64,000 nucleotides of DNA from Mannheimia varigena (GCF_013377235.1 NZ_CP016226.1:1178001-1242000); one strand, 5' to 3'; positions 33,543 to 42,636 are shown, counted from the first letter of the stretch. Numbers and translations: made by a program. The notes: generated by a model from the letters alone, not told the origin.

Positions 33543-36500
33543 CTATGCCTCATCCAACTCCATATCGATCGCCAATGCACGAATCTCTTTGGTGATTACA
33601 TTAAATGACTCTGGGATTCCCGGTTCCATATAATGTGTGCCGTCTACGATGTTTTTGTACATCTTCGTACGACCGTTCACGTCATCCGATTTCACTGTGA
33701 GCATTTCTTGTAAGGTGTAAGCAGCACCATATGCTTCTAATGCCCAAACCTCCATCTCACCGAAACGCTGACCACCGAACTGTGCTTTACCACCCAACGG
33801 TTGTTGAGTAACAAGACTATAAGAACCAGTTGAACGTGCGTGCATTTTGTCATCAACTAAGTGGTTCAATTTGAGCATATACATATAACCAACAGTTACA
33901 GGACGCTCGAATTTCTCACCGGTACGACCATCGTAAAGGGTAATCTGACCTGAAGTCGGTAAGCCACCTAATTCTAATAAGCCTTTGATCTCCGTTTCGT
34001 GAGCACCATCGAATACAGGTGTTGCAAGCGGTAAACCTTTACGTAAGTTTTGTGCTAAACGCATTACTTCTTCATCTGTGAAGGTGCTTAAATCAACAAC
34101 CTGTGAACCGTGTCCTAAGTCATACGCTTTTTGCATATATTCACGCAGTTTCGCTACTTCTTGTTGCTCTTTGATCATCTTGTTGATCTGATCACCGATA
34201 CCACGAGCCGCTAAGCCTAAGTGGGTTTCTAAGATCTGACCAATGTTCATACGAGATGGTACGCCCAGCGGGTTCAATACGATTTCTACCGGCTGACCGT
34301 TTTCATCGTATGGCATATCTTCAACTGGGTTGATTTTCGAGATAACACCTTTGTTACCGTGACGACCCGCCATCTTATCACCCGGTTGGATTTGGCGTTT
34401 CACCGCAAGGTAAACTTTAACCACTTTTAACACGCCCGGTGCTAAATCGTCACCTTGAATGATCTTGTTACGTTTGATTTCAAGTTTACGTTCAAACTCT
34501 TTGCGTAACTCTTCGTGCTGCTCTGCTAACTGCTCTAATTGATTTTGTTTTGCTTCGTCTTCTAAAGTTTGTTCTAACCATTTTTCACGAGCAACGCCAT
34601 CTAGTACAGACTCTTTCACGCCGCCTTCAATTAATAAGTTGCGAACACGAGTGAATAAGCCGGCTTCTAAGATCTCTAACTCTTCAGATAAATCTTTTTT
34701 CGCTTCACGAAGTTGCAGCTCTTCGATCTCTTTCGCACGTTTATCTTTTTCTACGCCATCACGGGTGAAGACTTGAACATCAATAACCGTACCTGAAGTA
34801 CCGTTTGGTACACGAAGTGAAGAATCTTTCACATCAGAAGCTTTTTCACCAAAGATTGCACGTAATAGTTTTTCTTCCGGTGTTAATTGGGTTTCACCTT
34901 TAGGGGTTACTTTACCCACTAAGATGTCGCCACCTTTCACTTCCGCACCGATGTAAACGATACCGGATTCGTCTAATTTGCTTAATGCAGATTCACCTAC
35001 GTTTGGAATATCTGCCGTGATCTCTTCTGAACCTAATTTGGTATCACGAGCCACACAAGATAACTCTTGGATGTGGATTGTAGTGAAGCGATCTTCTTGA
35101 ACCACACGCTCAGACACTAACATTGAGTCTTCAAAGTTATAACCGTTCCAAGGCATAAATGCCACACGGATATTTTGACCTAACGCTAGCTCACCTAAGT
35201 CTGTTGAAGGACCATCTGCTAAAATCTCACCACGAGCAACCGGCTCGCCTAAGTTCACACAAGGCACTTGGTTGATACAAGTGTTTTGGTTTGAACGGGT
35301 GTATTTAATTAAGTTATAGATGTCGATACCTGCCTCGCCCGGAATCGTTTCATCCTCATTCACTTTAACTACGATACGAGATGCATCAACATATTGAACT
35401 GTACCACCACGTTTTGCCACAATCGCAACCCCTGAATCGAGAGCGATTGGTTTTTCCATACCGGTACCGACTAACGGTTTGTCCGCACGCAATGTTGGAA
35501 CTGCCTGACGTTGCATGTTCGCACCCATTAACGCACGGTTCGCATCGTCGTGCTCTAAGAACGGAATTAACGCTGCCGCCACAGAAACCACTTGTTGAGT
35601 TGAGATGTCCATATACTGAACTTCTTCCGGTTTGAATAAACCTGACTCACCTTGCTGACGGCAAGTTACATAAGTATCAGTAAAGCGGAAGTTTTCATCT
35701 AAGTTTGAGTTCGCCTGAGCAATGATATTATTGCTCTCTTCAATCGCTGATAAGTACTCGATCTCTTCTGTTACTTGACCATCAACCACTTTACGGAATG
35801 GCGTTTCTAAGAAACCGTAGTTATTGGTACGAGCATACACAGAAAGTGAGTTGATCAAACCGATGTTTGGACCCTCTGGGGTTTCAATTGGACACAAACG
35901 ACCGTAGTGAGTCGGGTGAACATCTCGAACCTCAAAGCCCGCACGCTCACGGGTTAAACCACCCGGACCTAATGCAGAAATACGGCGTTTGTGCGTAACC
36001 TCTGAAAGCGGGTTATTTTGGTCCATAAATTGCGAAAGTTGTGAAGAGCCGAAGAACTCTTTCACTGCCGCAGAAATCGGTTTTGCATTGATTAAATCTT
36101 GTGGGGTTACGCCATCTAAATCACCTAAAGATAAACGCTCACGTACTGCACGCTCAACACGCACTAAACCAATACGGAATTGGTTTTCTGCCATCTCGCC
36201 TACAGAACGGATACGACGGTTACCTAAGTGGTCGATATCGTCCACCTCACCACGACCGTTACGGATCTCAATTAATTTTTTCATCACACCGATGATGTCA
36301 TCGTTGCTTAAAATGCCTGTGCCTTCGCCTTCAGGAATCTCTAAAGAGCGATTAAATTTCATACGACCTACTGCAGATAAATCGTAACGCTCTGCAGAGA
36401 AGAACATATTATCAAATAACGCTTCTGCCGCTTCTTTTGTTGGTGGCTCGCCCGGACGCATCATACGGTAAATTTCCACTAACGCACTTAAACGGTCGTA

Positions 36501-37568
36501 AGTTGGATCAACACGTAATGTTTCAGAAATGTATGGACCGTGATCTAAATCGTTGGTAAATAGTACTTCGATCTCTTTATAGCCTGCTGCCGAAAGGTTC
36601 GCTAACATTTCCATTGAGATTTCCATATTCGCAGGGCAGATCACTTCACCTGACGATAAATCAACATAATCTTGTGCTGCTACTTTACCAACGATGTACT
36701 CAACCGGCACTTCGATTTGTGTCACGTTATCTTTTTCTAACGCACGAATGTGACGAGCGGTGATACGGCGACCCACTTCAACATACACTTTGCCGTTTGC
36801 TGCAATATCAAATGACGCTGTTTCACCTCTTAAACGCTCAGGCACTAAGGTCATTAATAATTTATTATCTGCAATTTCAAATTTAACTTTCTCGAAGAAT
36901 AAGTTTAAGATTTCTTCGGTAGTGTAGCCTAATGCACGCAAGATGATGGTTGCCGGTAACTTACGGCGACGGTCGATACGAGCGAATAAGTTATCTTTCG
37001 GGTCAAACTCAAAATCTAACCAAGAACCACGATAAGGAATAATACGTGCGTTATAAAGCACTTTACCTGAAGAGTGGGTTTTACCTTTGTCAGAGTCGAA
37101 GAACACGCCCGGGCTACGGTGTAATTGTGAAACGATAACACGCTCAGTACCGTTGATCACGAAAGTACCGTTGTCGGTCATTAATGGGATTTCGCCCATA
37201 TACACGTTTTGCTCTTTAACATCTTTGATTGTACCGGCCGCAGCTTCACGGTCGTAAGACACTAAACGCAATTTCACACGTAATGGAGCGGCATAGGTTG
37301 TGCCACGGATTTGACATTCACGCACATCAAATACCGGCTCGCCTAATTCGTAAGAAACGTATTGTAATTCAGTTGCACCGTTATTGCTCACAATCGGGAA
37401 AACTGAACGGAATGCCGCTTCTAAACCTTGCTGCCCTTCAGGATCTTTTTCGATAAATTTTGCAAAAGAATCAAGCTGAATTGTTAATAGATAAGGTACG
37501 TTCAGAACTTGTGGACGTTTACCAAAGCTCTTACGGATACGCTTTTTCTCGGAATATGAATATGCCAT
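33543..37568 (-). CDS. rpoB: RNA polymerase beta subunit
   Basis: Second large catalytic subunit of RNA polymerase, 1341 residues (1342 in E. coli). The rifampicin region reads SSQLSQFMDQNNPLSE then THKRRISALGPGG, with the usual Gln, Asp, His and Ser at the classic resistance positions, so no rifampicin-resistance substitution is visible there. GRHGNKGVIS and the C-terminal GGKAQFGGQRFGEMEVWALE blocks are intact. It has its own promoter at 37837-37865 and a long leader, and lies about 13 kb from rplJL, unlike the contiguous arrangement in E. coli. Confidence 0.99.
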   Translation of the reverse strand: MAYSYSEKKRIRKSFGKRPQVLNVPYLLTIQLDSFAKFIEKDPEGQQGLEAAFRSVFPIVSNNGATELQYVSYELGEPVFDVRECQIRGTTYAAPLRVKLRLVSYDREAAAGTIKDVKEQNVYMGEIPLMTDNGTFVINGTERVIVSQLHRSPGVFFDSDKGKTHSSGKVLYNARIIPYRGSWLDFEFDPKDNLFARIDRRRKLPATIILRALGYTTEEILNLFFEKVKFEIADNKLLMTLVPERLRGETASFDIAANGKVYVEVGRRITARHIRALEKDNVTQIEVPVEYIVGKVAAQDYVDLSSGEVICPANMEISMEMLANLSAAGYKEIEVLFTNDLDHGPYISETLRVDPTYDRLSALVEIYRMMRPGEPPTKEAAEALFDNMFFSAERYDLSAVGRMKFNRSLEIPEGEGTGILSNDDIIGVMKKLIEIRNGRGEVDDIDHLGNRRIRSVGEMAENQFRIGLVRVERAVRERLSLGDLDGVTPQDLINAKPISAAVKEFFGSSQLSQFMDQNNPLSEVTHKRRISALGPGGLTRERAGFEVRDVHPTHYGRLCPIETPEGPNIGLINSLSVYARTNNYGFLETPFRKVVDGQVTEEIEYLSAIEESNNIIAQANSNLDENFRFTDTYVTCRQQGESGLFKPEEVQYMDISTQQVVSVAAALIPFLEHDDANRALMGANMQRQAVPTLRADKPLVGTGMEKPIALDSGVAIVAKRGGTVQYVDASRIVVKVNEDETIPGEAGIDIYNLIKYTRSNQNTCINQVPCVNLGEPVARGEILADGPSTDLGELALGQNIRVAFMPWNGYNFEDSMLVSERVVQEDRFTTIHIQELSCVARDTKLGSEEITADIPNVGESALSKLDESGIVYIGAEVKGGDILVGKVTPKGETQLTPEEKLLRAIFGEKASDVKDSSLRVPNGTSGTVIDVQVFTRDGVEKDKRAKEIEELQLREAKKDLSEELEILEAGLFTRVRNLLIEGGVKESVLDGVAREKWLEQTLEDEAKQNQLEQLAEQHEELRKEFERKLEIKRNKIIQGDDLAPGVLKVVKVYLAVKRQIQPGDKMAGRHGNKGVISKINPVEDMPYDENGQPVEIVLNPLGVPSRMNIGQILETHLGLAARGIGDQINKMIKEQQEVAKLREYMQKAYDLGHGSQVVDLSTFTDEEVMRLAQNLRKGLPLATPVFDGAHETEIKGLLELGGLPTSGQITLYDGRTGEKFERPVTVGYMYMLKLNHLVDDKMHARSTGSYSLVTQQPLGGKAQFGGQRFGEMEVWALEAYGAAYTLQEMLTVKSDDVNGRTKMYKNIVDGTHYMEPGIPESFNVITKEIRALAIDMELDEA

Positions 37569-37830
37569 TTTTTAAGATAGCCTCTGAAATATATTTTGGT
37601 TGAGATTACACAATCCGACACGAAAGACTCGGTTGGAAGTGGCATTATAAAAAACTGTACGAGGTGTCATTTTCCAATCGCCAATCAAGCAGTCAAAAAT
37701 CACTACTGCAAGCGGGCAAATTGGGCAGGAAATTTGCAATTTTTGCTGATTAAAATGACAAAATCAGCCATTGCGTTCAAGCACAAAAGGCTGACCGGTC
37801 AAGCCGTCAGCCAAATTTTGCTAAAAATGG
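37569..37830 (-). promoter_or_regulatory. Long 5' leader of rpoBC
   Basis: About 260 bases lie between the predicted start of transcription and the rpoB ATG, with no gene. They hold a 7-base perfect stem GGCTGAC / GTCAGCC (37789-37795 / 37806-37812), a second AT-rich inverted segment (TGATT...AATCA near 37747-37765) and a degenerate USS (GCAAGCGGG at 37709-37717). A regulatory role is inferred. Confidence 0.5.
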
Positions 37831-37836
37831 TTAGGA

Positions 37837-37865
37837 ATTATAGCGGATTTTGCGAATTTTGACAA
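37837..37865 (-). promoter_or_regulatory. Promoter of rpoBC
   Basis: On the minus strand TTGTCA (37860-37865), exactly 17 bases, TATAAT (37837-37842). Nearly consensus sigma-70. Confidence 0.85.
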
Positions 37866-37872
37866 GAAATTG

Positions 37873-37881
37873 ACCGCTTGT
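37873..37881 (-). repeat. USS core upstream of the rpoBC promoter
   Basis: Exact ACCGCTTGT on the plus strand, between the promoter of rpoBC and the terminator of the upstream gene. Confidence 0.85.
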
Positions 37882-37896
37882 TTGAGTTGTTTTTAT

Positions 37897-37930
37897 AAAA
37901 AACAAAATCCCAAGCATTTTGCTTAGGGTT
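37897..37930 (-). terminator. Terminator of the outer-membrane protein gene
   Basis: On the minus strand ACCCTAAGC, an AAAAT loop, GCTTGGGAT, then TTTTGTTTTTT. One mismatch in the stem. Confidence 0.8.
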
Positions 37931-37937
37931 AACTCTA

Positions 37938-38882
37938 TTAGAAAATCGCTTCTAAACGCACAAAGGTGTGAATATAGTGTTTGTAGTCTTTGTCTTTATC
38001 ATTATAGAAACTGATTTCAGGTTGGATAAAAAGCCAATTACGCCAAATTGGTTGACGGTAAGTAACAAATGGCCCCCAATAGTTAAATCTTGAGAAATCT
38101 TTATCTAAACGGCCTCCCATACCAATGCCATAGCTGATATGCGTTAATGGTTTAAAGTTATGCTGACGATATAAACTATTGCCCCAACTTCTCTCTTCAT
38201 CAACATCATGGCGATACTCAAAGTGAGAGTGGTTCATAATAAAGGTGGTATCAGTTTCACTATATTTATTTTCAAAATTAGTGCGTAAATAGTGCTTACT
38301 TTCTGTGCCATAACGGTAAATTTGCTCTAGACGAGTACTGAATTGGTTAGTAATTTGCCAGTTTTTGCTGATTCGTAAACGCCCAAAAATATCGCTACCT
38401 GAACGAATACCTGCATCTAAATCCGTTTCAATACCAAGCGCTTTAATGCCATCTGACCAACGTAAACCAATAGATGAGTTAGAATCACGTGCTTCACGAG
38501 AGTTATAACGTTTATTTGGTTTAACATCTTTATAGAGCTTTCCTACATGGTTTTTATCCGTTAGCTCATTATCCAATTCATCATCACCAAATACAACATT
38601 AAGGTGTTTTTTGAGTACAGGTAATTTAATCTTACCTCGAACACGAGGTTTAACTGTAAATTTATCGTGTTTATCCCAACGGCTGTCTAACATTACACGT
38701 AAAGAAGCCGTCCCAGGTTTATCTGGATCTGCGTCCCCTAGCCAATCATTAATATTATTTGCCCAACGATCTAACGTCGTACTTGCCGTTTCGTGCTGCT
38801 TATCTACCCAGGTAGTATTTTCATTTGCTACCGCCAATACAGGGGTAAGAACAAATAACGCAACTAGAGGTTTGATATCCAT
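37938..38882 (-). CDS. Putative outer-membrane beta-barrel protein
   Basis: Family not recognised. The 314-residue protein has a Sec signal peptide (MDIKPLVALFVLTPVLAVA, cleavage probably after residue 19), a polar N-terminal section rich in Asp/Lys, then from about residue 75 alternating polar/aromatic strands such as FGRLRISKNWQITNQFSTRL and HFEYRHDVD, and ends RLEAIF with the C-terminal aromatic residue recognised by the Bam machinery. These features fit an outer-membrane barrel of roughly ten to twelve strands. It has its own near-consensus promoter and a terminator, so it seems monocistronic although it sits just after tusB. Confidence 0.7.
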   Translation of the reverse strand: MDIKPLVALFVLTPVLAVANENTTWVDKQHETASTTLDRWANNINDWLGDADPDKPGTASLRVMLDSRWDKHDKFTVKPRVRGKIKLPVLKKHLNVVFGDDELDNELTDKNHVGKLYKDVKPNKRYNSREARDSNSSIGLRWSDGIKALGIETDLDAGIRSGSDIFGRLRISKNWQITNQFSTRLEQIYRYGTESKHYLRTNFENKYSETDTTFIMNHSHFEYRHDVDEERSWGNSLYRQHNFKPLTHISYGIGMGGRLDKDFSRFNYWGPFVTYRQPIWRNWLFIQPEISFYNDKDKDYKHYIHTFVRLEAIF

Positions 38883-38913
38883 ACTATATCTCCTTTATAT
38901 TAGTATTTCTTAC

Positions 38914-38942
38914 ATCATAATCCAAATATTCTAGCGTGACAA
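38914..38942 (-). promoter_or_regulatory. Promoter of the outer-membrane protein gene
   Basis: TTGTCA (38937-38942), 17 bases, TATGAT (38914-38919) on the minus strand, then AAAGGAG ahead of the ATG at 38882. The -35 box lies 8 bases past the tusB stop. Confidence 0.8.
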
Positions 38943-38949
38943 AGAAAAA

Positions 38950-39222
38950 TTATAGCGCGACTTGAGGAAAATCAATTTCAGTGAGTTTAATTAATTCGGT
39001 CAATGAAATAAGCTGAAATGAAGAAAGGATTTGTTCTAAACCTCTCGCTGTAATATCTTGCTCTAGCAAATAGCAACGAGGCAAATTTGCAAAAAATTGA
39101 GGATTTTTGACCGCTTGTAATACACCATCTTGCCATAAAACAACCACATCATTTTCAGTTAAATGACTTAAGATAGTTAAAGTATCTTCATCATATTGTG
39201 CTTTTGATAAAGTATAAAGCAT
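38950..39222 (-). CDS. tusB: Sulfurtransferase relay subunit TusB
   Basis: DsrH-like subunit of the TusBCD complex, which passes persulfide sulfur from TusA to TusE for 2-thiouridine at the wobble base of tRNA-Lys, -Glu and -Gln. The 90-residue length is typical (95 in E. coli). The N-terminus MLYTLSKA is family-like. A USS core (39110-39118) is embedded in the gene, encoding part of LQAVKN. The call relies largely on its place after tusD and tusC. Confidence 0.9.
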   Translation of the reverse strand: MLYTLSKAQYDEDTLTILSHLTENDVVVLWQDGVLQAVKNPQFFANLPRCYLLEQDITARGLEQILSSFQLISLTELIKLTEIDFPQVAL

Positions 39223-39231
39223 TGTTTTTCC

Positions 39232-39603
39232 TTAGAATGTCATTATTTTTTCAGACTGATGGAGCAACGTAATAATTTCCGCTTTTGTTCTAAACTGTAG
39301 CTGCGGTAGCACCCATTCTGCATCATCCAACTTTCTTAACTTAGCCGACTCTTGGCAGATAAAACATTCTGTTAGATCGTAAAGATCTAATAGCTTAAAC
39401 GTAGAAATATGATCTTTTTGCAAAAGCTGCTCAGGTTGTTGATTAGCAAGTAGGTTAAATACACCATCATTGATAAAGCAGATCAAAATTTCCTGCTCAT
39501 CACAAAAAGCACTCGCGGCAAGTAAGGCATCTAACCCCTCACGACTGATTGCAGAACCAAATGGTGGTTGAGTAAAAAGAAAAGCAATTTTATATTTTTT
39601 CAT
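39232..39603 (-). CDS. tusC: Sulfurtransferase relay subunit TusC
   Basis: DsrF-like subunit of the TusBCD heterohexamer. It has 123 residues (119 in E. coli), with the family opening KKYKIAFLFTQPPFGSAISREGLDALLAAS and the central ICFINDGVF. It starts one base after the end of tusD and is followed by tusB after 9 bases, so all three are co-translated. It has no catalytic cysteine role of its own in the family. Confidence 0.95.
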   Translation of the reverse strand: MKKYKIAFLFTQPPFGSAISREGLDALLAASAFCDEQEILICFINDGVFNLLANQQPEQLLQKDHISTFKLLDLYDLTECFICQESAKLRKLDDAEWVLPQLQFRTKAEIITLLHQSEKIMTF

Positions 39604-39604
39604 T

Positions 39605-39982
39605 TTAAAATGTGAGAAGTCTATTCGCTTTTAATACCGCTTGACTAAATTCTCCTAGCCCTGCGAGTGTAAAACCTTCTGCTAAATTAGTTATTCGAGA
39701 ACCAGCTGCTTGCTCATCTACAATACCTCTACGTTGTGCCGCGGCAATACATAAATGAAGTTGCAAACTGTGTGATTTTGCTAAATTTCTCCACTTTTCG
39801 ACTAAATTAGCTTCATCACTTGCGGGATTTACAAGCACATTAGCATTACTTACGCCTTCTTGGAAAAAAAACACTTGGCAAATTCTATGATTGGCTTTCA
39901 ATAATTCTTCTGCCACTTGATAGGCTAAAAATGCTCCTTGTGAGCCATAAACGGGGGATTTTATTGCAAGTACATAATCCAT
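39605..39982 (-). CDS. tusD: Sulfurtransferase TusD
   Basis: DsrE-like catalytic subunit of TusBCD. The 125-residue protein carries the sulfur-accepting cysteine in LHLCIAAAQRRG at position 78, the same number as in E. coli TusD. It overlaps the end of the YheO-type gene by one base (TAATG). Three tRNA-Lys(UUU) genes, products of which are substrates of this modification path, are elsewhere in the window. TusA, TusE and MnmA are not encoded here. Confidence 0.96.
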   Translation of the reverse strand: MDYVLAIKSPVYGSQGAFLAYQVAEELLKANHRICQVFFFQEGVSNANVLVNPASDEANLVEKWRNLAKSHSLQLHLCIAAAQRRGIVDEQAAGSRITNLAEGFTLAGLGEFSQAVLKANRLLTF

Positions 39983-40638
39983 TACTCATTATCCTGTTTG
40001 ATTTGGCGAATATAGAGATAAACCGTGTGGCGAGAAATATCTAGCTTTTCGGCTACTTGGTTAATAGCATCTTTAATATCAAAAATTCCCTTTTCAAACA
40101 GTGAAATCACAATTTGGCGATTTTTATTATTATTTGATATCGTACGATCTGCCATCACATCATCAATAGTTGTTTGGATAGTTTGAGCAACTAAATCTTC
40201 TACAGAGCTGGCAAAGGTAACATCTGCCGCTTCATCTTGTGGGGCAATGAAAGAGCTAAGAAATTGCGAGGTTGGCACTTCTAAATTGATATTAATACAG
40301 AGTAACCCAATAACGTGCTGCTTGCCATTACGAATAGCTACCGTGATGGATTTCATCAATACGCCACCTTTTGCCTTGGTGAAATAAGGCTTAGACACAC
40401 TATCGGTTGCCATATGGTGAAGAGATTTTAACGCTCGATCGGTAATGGGTGAGCCGATAGTTCGGTTGGTATTATGCCCATTTGCGATATAAATAGCAGA
40501 ATGTTCAAGAAATTCCAAAGAGTGCAATACGATTTCACAATGCTCTCCGATAAGTGCAGCAATGCCATCTACAATCGGAAAATATGAGGCAAGAATTGCG
40601 TGATCCTCATCAGAAAAAGGGGTGAATTTTTGAGTCAT
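39982..40638 (-). CDS. YheO-type PAS-like/HTH transcriptional regulator
   Basis: Predicted DNA-binding regulator of 218 residues: an N-terminal YheO-like PAS domain (about residues 8-120; FFPIVDGI-like SYFPIVDGIAALIGEHCE and KSITVAIRNGKQHVIGLLCIN) and a C-terminal DauR/YheO-type helix-turn-helix (EKLDISRHTVYLYIRQIK, about 195-212). In E. coli yheO also precedes tusDCB, so the linkage is old, but the signal it senses is not known to me. Its own promoter is probably at 40683-40711. Confidence 0.88.
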   Translation of the reverse strand: MTQKFTPFSDEDHAILASYFPIVDGIAALIGEHCEIVLHSLEFLEHSAIYIANGHNTNRTIGSPITDRALKSLHHMATDSVSKPYFTKAKGGVLMKSITVAIRNGKQHVIGLLCININLEVPTSQFLSSFIAPQDEAADVTFASSVEDLVAQTIQTTIDDVMADRTISNNNKNRQIVISLFEKGIFDIKDAINQVAEKLDISRHTVYLYIRQIKQDNE

Positions 40639-40648
40639 AATAGAAATT

Positions 40649-40706
40649 ACAAGCGGTTAGTTTTATCACATTTTTTGCAAATATTATAATAAATCTACCC
40701 GCTTGT
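40649..40706 (-). repeat. Two facing uptake-type sequences around the yheO promoter
   Basis: Exact ACAAGCGGT (40649-40657) and a variant ACCCGCTTGT (40697-40706, one inserted base) flank the TATAAT at 40683-40688. They could pair in the untemplated or transcribed strand. Confidence 0.6.
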
Positions 40707-40711
40707 GTAAG
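40683..40711 (-). promoter_or_regulatory. Probable promoter of yheO-tusDCB
   Basis: On the minus strand CTTACA (40706-40711), 17 bases, TATAAT (40683-40688); the ATG follows about 45 bases later. The -35 matches 4 of 6 positions. Confidence 0.6.
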
Positions 40712-40733
40712 TTCAATGATAAGAGAATATTAA

Positions 40734-41459
40734 TTATTTCTTAGCTGCTGTTGCTTTAAAATCTAATAATTCAATTTCAAATTTTAAGGTTGAGTTTGCA
40801 GGAATTTTGCCTGCTGCACGCTCACCATAGCCTAATTTTGGTGGAAGGACAATTTCCATTTTCCCACCTTTTTTCAACATTGGGATTGCCTCAATCCAAG
40901 CTGGAATAAGTTGGTTTAATTGGAATTCAATCGGCTCACCACGATCGTATGAGCTATCAAATACCGTACCGTCTACTAATGTACCTTTATAGTGAACTTT
41001 CACTGTATCTTCTGCTTTTGGAGAAGCGCCTTCGCCAGCTTTTTCGATTTTATATAATAAACCTGAAGCAGTTTCTTTCACACCAACCTGTTTCTTATAG
41101 TCTGCACGGAATTTATCACCTGCTGCAACAGTTGCTTTATTTTTTTCTTCGCTGATTTTAGCCTCTTTCTCTGATAAGTAAGCATCTAATGATTTTAACT
41201 GTTTTTGTAAATCTTCATCAGTTAACTTACCCGTTTTCTTTAACGTGTCTTGTACACCTGCTAAGATTTTATCTTGGTTATAAGTAAAAATGTCTTTTTG
41301 TGATTCAATCACACCTTCAATGTTTTTACCCATTAACACACCGACTGCATAAGAAGAATCATCCACAAATTTCGGATCTGCTTTTTCTTGTGCGATTGCA
41401 TTTGTTGCGAAAAAAGCACCTGCAATAATAGCAGCTAATGATAATTTCATTTTTAACAT
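40734..41459 (-). CDS. fkpA: Periplasmic FKBP-type peptidyl-prolyl isomerase
   Basis: Exported chaperone and prolyl isomerase that assists periplasmic and outer-membrane protein folding. The 241-residue precursor has a signal peptide ending AIAQ (cleavage near residue 23), an N-terminal alpha-helical dimerisation domain (about 25-125) and a C-terminal FKBP domain (about 135-235) with VKVHYKGTLVDGTVFDSSYD and GKMEIVLPPKLGYGERAAG. AAGGAAAAATT precedes the first ATG; a second ATG three codons later is possible. Divergent from slyX, as around fkpA in E. coli. Confidence 0.95.
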   Translation of the reverse strand: MLKMKLSLAAIIAGAFFATNAIAQEKADPKFVDDSSYAVGVLMGKNIEGVIESQKDIFTYNQDKILAGVQDTLKKTGKLTDEDLQKQLKSLDAYLSEKEAKISEEKNKATVAAGDKFRADYKKQVGVKETASGLLYKIEKAGEGASPKAEDTVKVHYKGTLVDGTVFDSSYDRGEPIEFQLNQLIPAWIEAIPMLKKGGKMEIVLPPKLGYGERAAGKIPANSTLKFEIELLDFKATAAKK

Positions 41460-41545
41460 AATTTTTCCTTATAAAAATAACTGTTAAGAAAATTCTAGAT
41501 AGGGTAAAGTGTAATTTCGTTTCACACAACCTTTTTTTGTTAAAA

Positions 41546-41767
41546 ATGGATAATAATTATACATTATCAGTAAGAATTACCGAATTAGAAACAAAAGTAG
41601 CCTTTCAAGAGATGATTATTGAGGAATTAAATCAATCATTAATTGACCAACAATTCGCAATAGATAAGCTACAGATGCAAATTCGCCACATTGCCGAAAA
41701 ATTAAAAGGGGCACAAATTAGTCAAGTTGCCTCACGTTTAGAAGAAACACCACCGCCACATTATTAA
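41546..41767 (+). CDS. slyX: SlyX family protein
   Basis: Small 73-residue coiled-coil protein of unknown function, same length as E. coli SlyX (72). Heptad-like pattern in SVRITELETKVAFQEMIIEE and LNQSLIDQQFAIDKLQMQI, and the conserved C-terminal PPPHY. The start used is the ATG at 41546; a TTG at 41537 is also in frame, and neither has a clear ribosome site. It is divergent from fkpA. Confidence 0.92.
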   Translation: MDNNYTLSVRITELETKVAFQEMIIEELNQSLIDQQFAIDKLQMQIRHIAEKLKGAQISQVASRLEETPPPHY

Positions 41768-41782
41768 TGTGGTGTATTTTTA
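41754..41782 (+). terminator. Small hairpin at the end of slyX
   Basis: CCACAT / ATGTGG (41756-41761 / 41767-41772) overlapping the stop codon, followed by TGTATTTTTA. Short stem, so weak termination at best. Confidence 0.5.
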
Positions 41783-41810
41783 GTATTTAATATAAATAGG
41801 AAAGCAAAAA

Positions 41811-42503
41811 ATGAAGATTGGTATTATTGGTGCGATGGCACAGGAAGTTGAAATTTTACGTAAGTTAATGGTTGAGCCAAAAATAACAGAATTAGCAGGC
41901 TGTAAAATTTTTGAAGGGAAAATTAATAATACACGTATTGCGTTATTACAATCAGGTATTGGGAAGGTGTCTGCAGCTATTGGCACAGTGTTACTGATTC
42001 AACTTACTCAACCAGATATAATTATTAATACCGGCTCTGCAGGTGGTTTAGATCCAAACTTAAATGTGGGAGATATTTTAGTCTCCACCGAAGTACGTCA
42101 TCACGATGTCGATGTAACCGCTTTTGGCTACGAAATCGGGCAACTTCCTGCAAATCCTGTTGCATTTTTACCTAATGAACAATTAGTTGAGCTGGCACAA
42201 AAAGAAGCAAAAAAAGCAGGATTTAATGTAATCTCAGGCCTAATTTGTAGTGGAGATGCCTTCATTAATGGCAAAGAGAAAATTGATGAAATTCGCCAGA
42301 ACTTCCCAAATGTAGTAGCCGTGGAAATGGAAGCTGCTGCTATTGCGCAAGTTTGCCATGGATTTAAGATTCCATTCGTTATTGTAAGAGCTGTGTCTGA
42401 TGTAGCGGATAAAGAATCACACCTATCATTTGAAGAGTTTTTACCTTTGGCAGCAGAAAAGTCATCAGCTATTGTGTTAGCAATGCTAAACGATATTGAT
42501 TAA
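41811..42503 (+). CDS. mtn: 5'-methylthioadenosine/S-adenosylhomocysteine nucleosidase
   Basis: Cleaves adenine from methylthioadenosine, S-adenosylhomocysteine and 5'-deoxyadenosine; this recycles methionine-pathway waste and feeds the LuxS route. The 230-residue protein (232 in E. coli) has MKIGIIGAMAQEVEIL, the catalytic-acid region with NTGSAGGL, VAVEMEAAAIAQ and the catalytic aspartate in VRAVSDVADKE near 197. TAGGAAAGC precedes the ATG. Removal of 5'-deoxyadenosine also helps the radical SAM proteins encoded nearby (RimO, YjjW); that is a biochemical link, not an operon. Confidence 0.97.
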   Translation: MKIGIIGAMAQEVEILRKLMVEPKITELAGCKIFEGKINNTRIALLQSGIGKVSAAIGTVLLIQLTQPDIIINTGSAGGLDPNLNVGDILVSTEVRHHDVDVTAFGYEIGQLPANPVAFLPNEQLVELAQKEAKKAGFNVISGLICSGDAFINGKEKIDEIRQNFPNVVAVEMEAAAIAQVCHGFKIPFVIVRAVSDVADKESHLSFEEFLPLAAEKSSAIVLAMLNDID

Positions 42504-42581
42504 CTATTTGCAAAACTTTACTAAAAATTGACCGCTTATTATCGCAATTTACGGCAATTTTTTGTAAAATCTCGCTAGTTT

Positions 42582-42620
42582 TTTGCCTACAAGACAAAAG
42601 TTGTAGGCATTTTCTTTTTT
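42582..42620 (+). terminator. Terminator between mtn and rimO
   Basis: TGCCTACAA / TTGTAGGCA (42584-42592 / 42601-42609) with an 8-base loop, then TTTTCTTTTTT. It lies 17 bases before the rimO start, so it could also act as a leader hairpin. Confidence 0.82.
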
Positions 42621-42636
42621 AATTGTTGAGAGTTAT

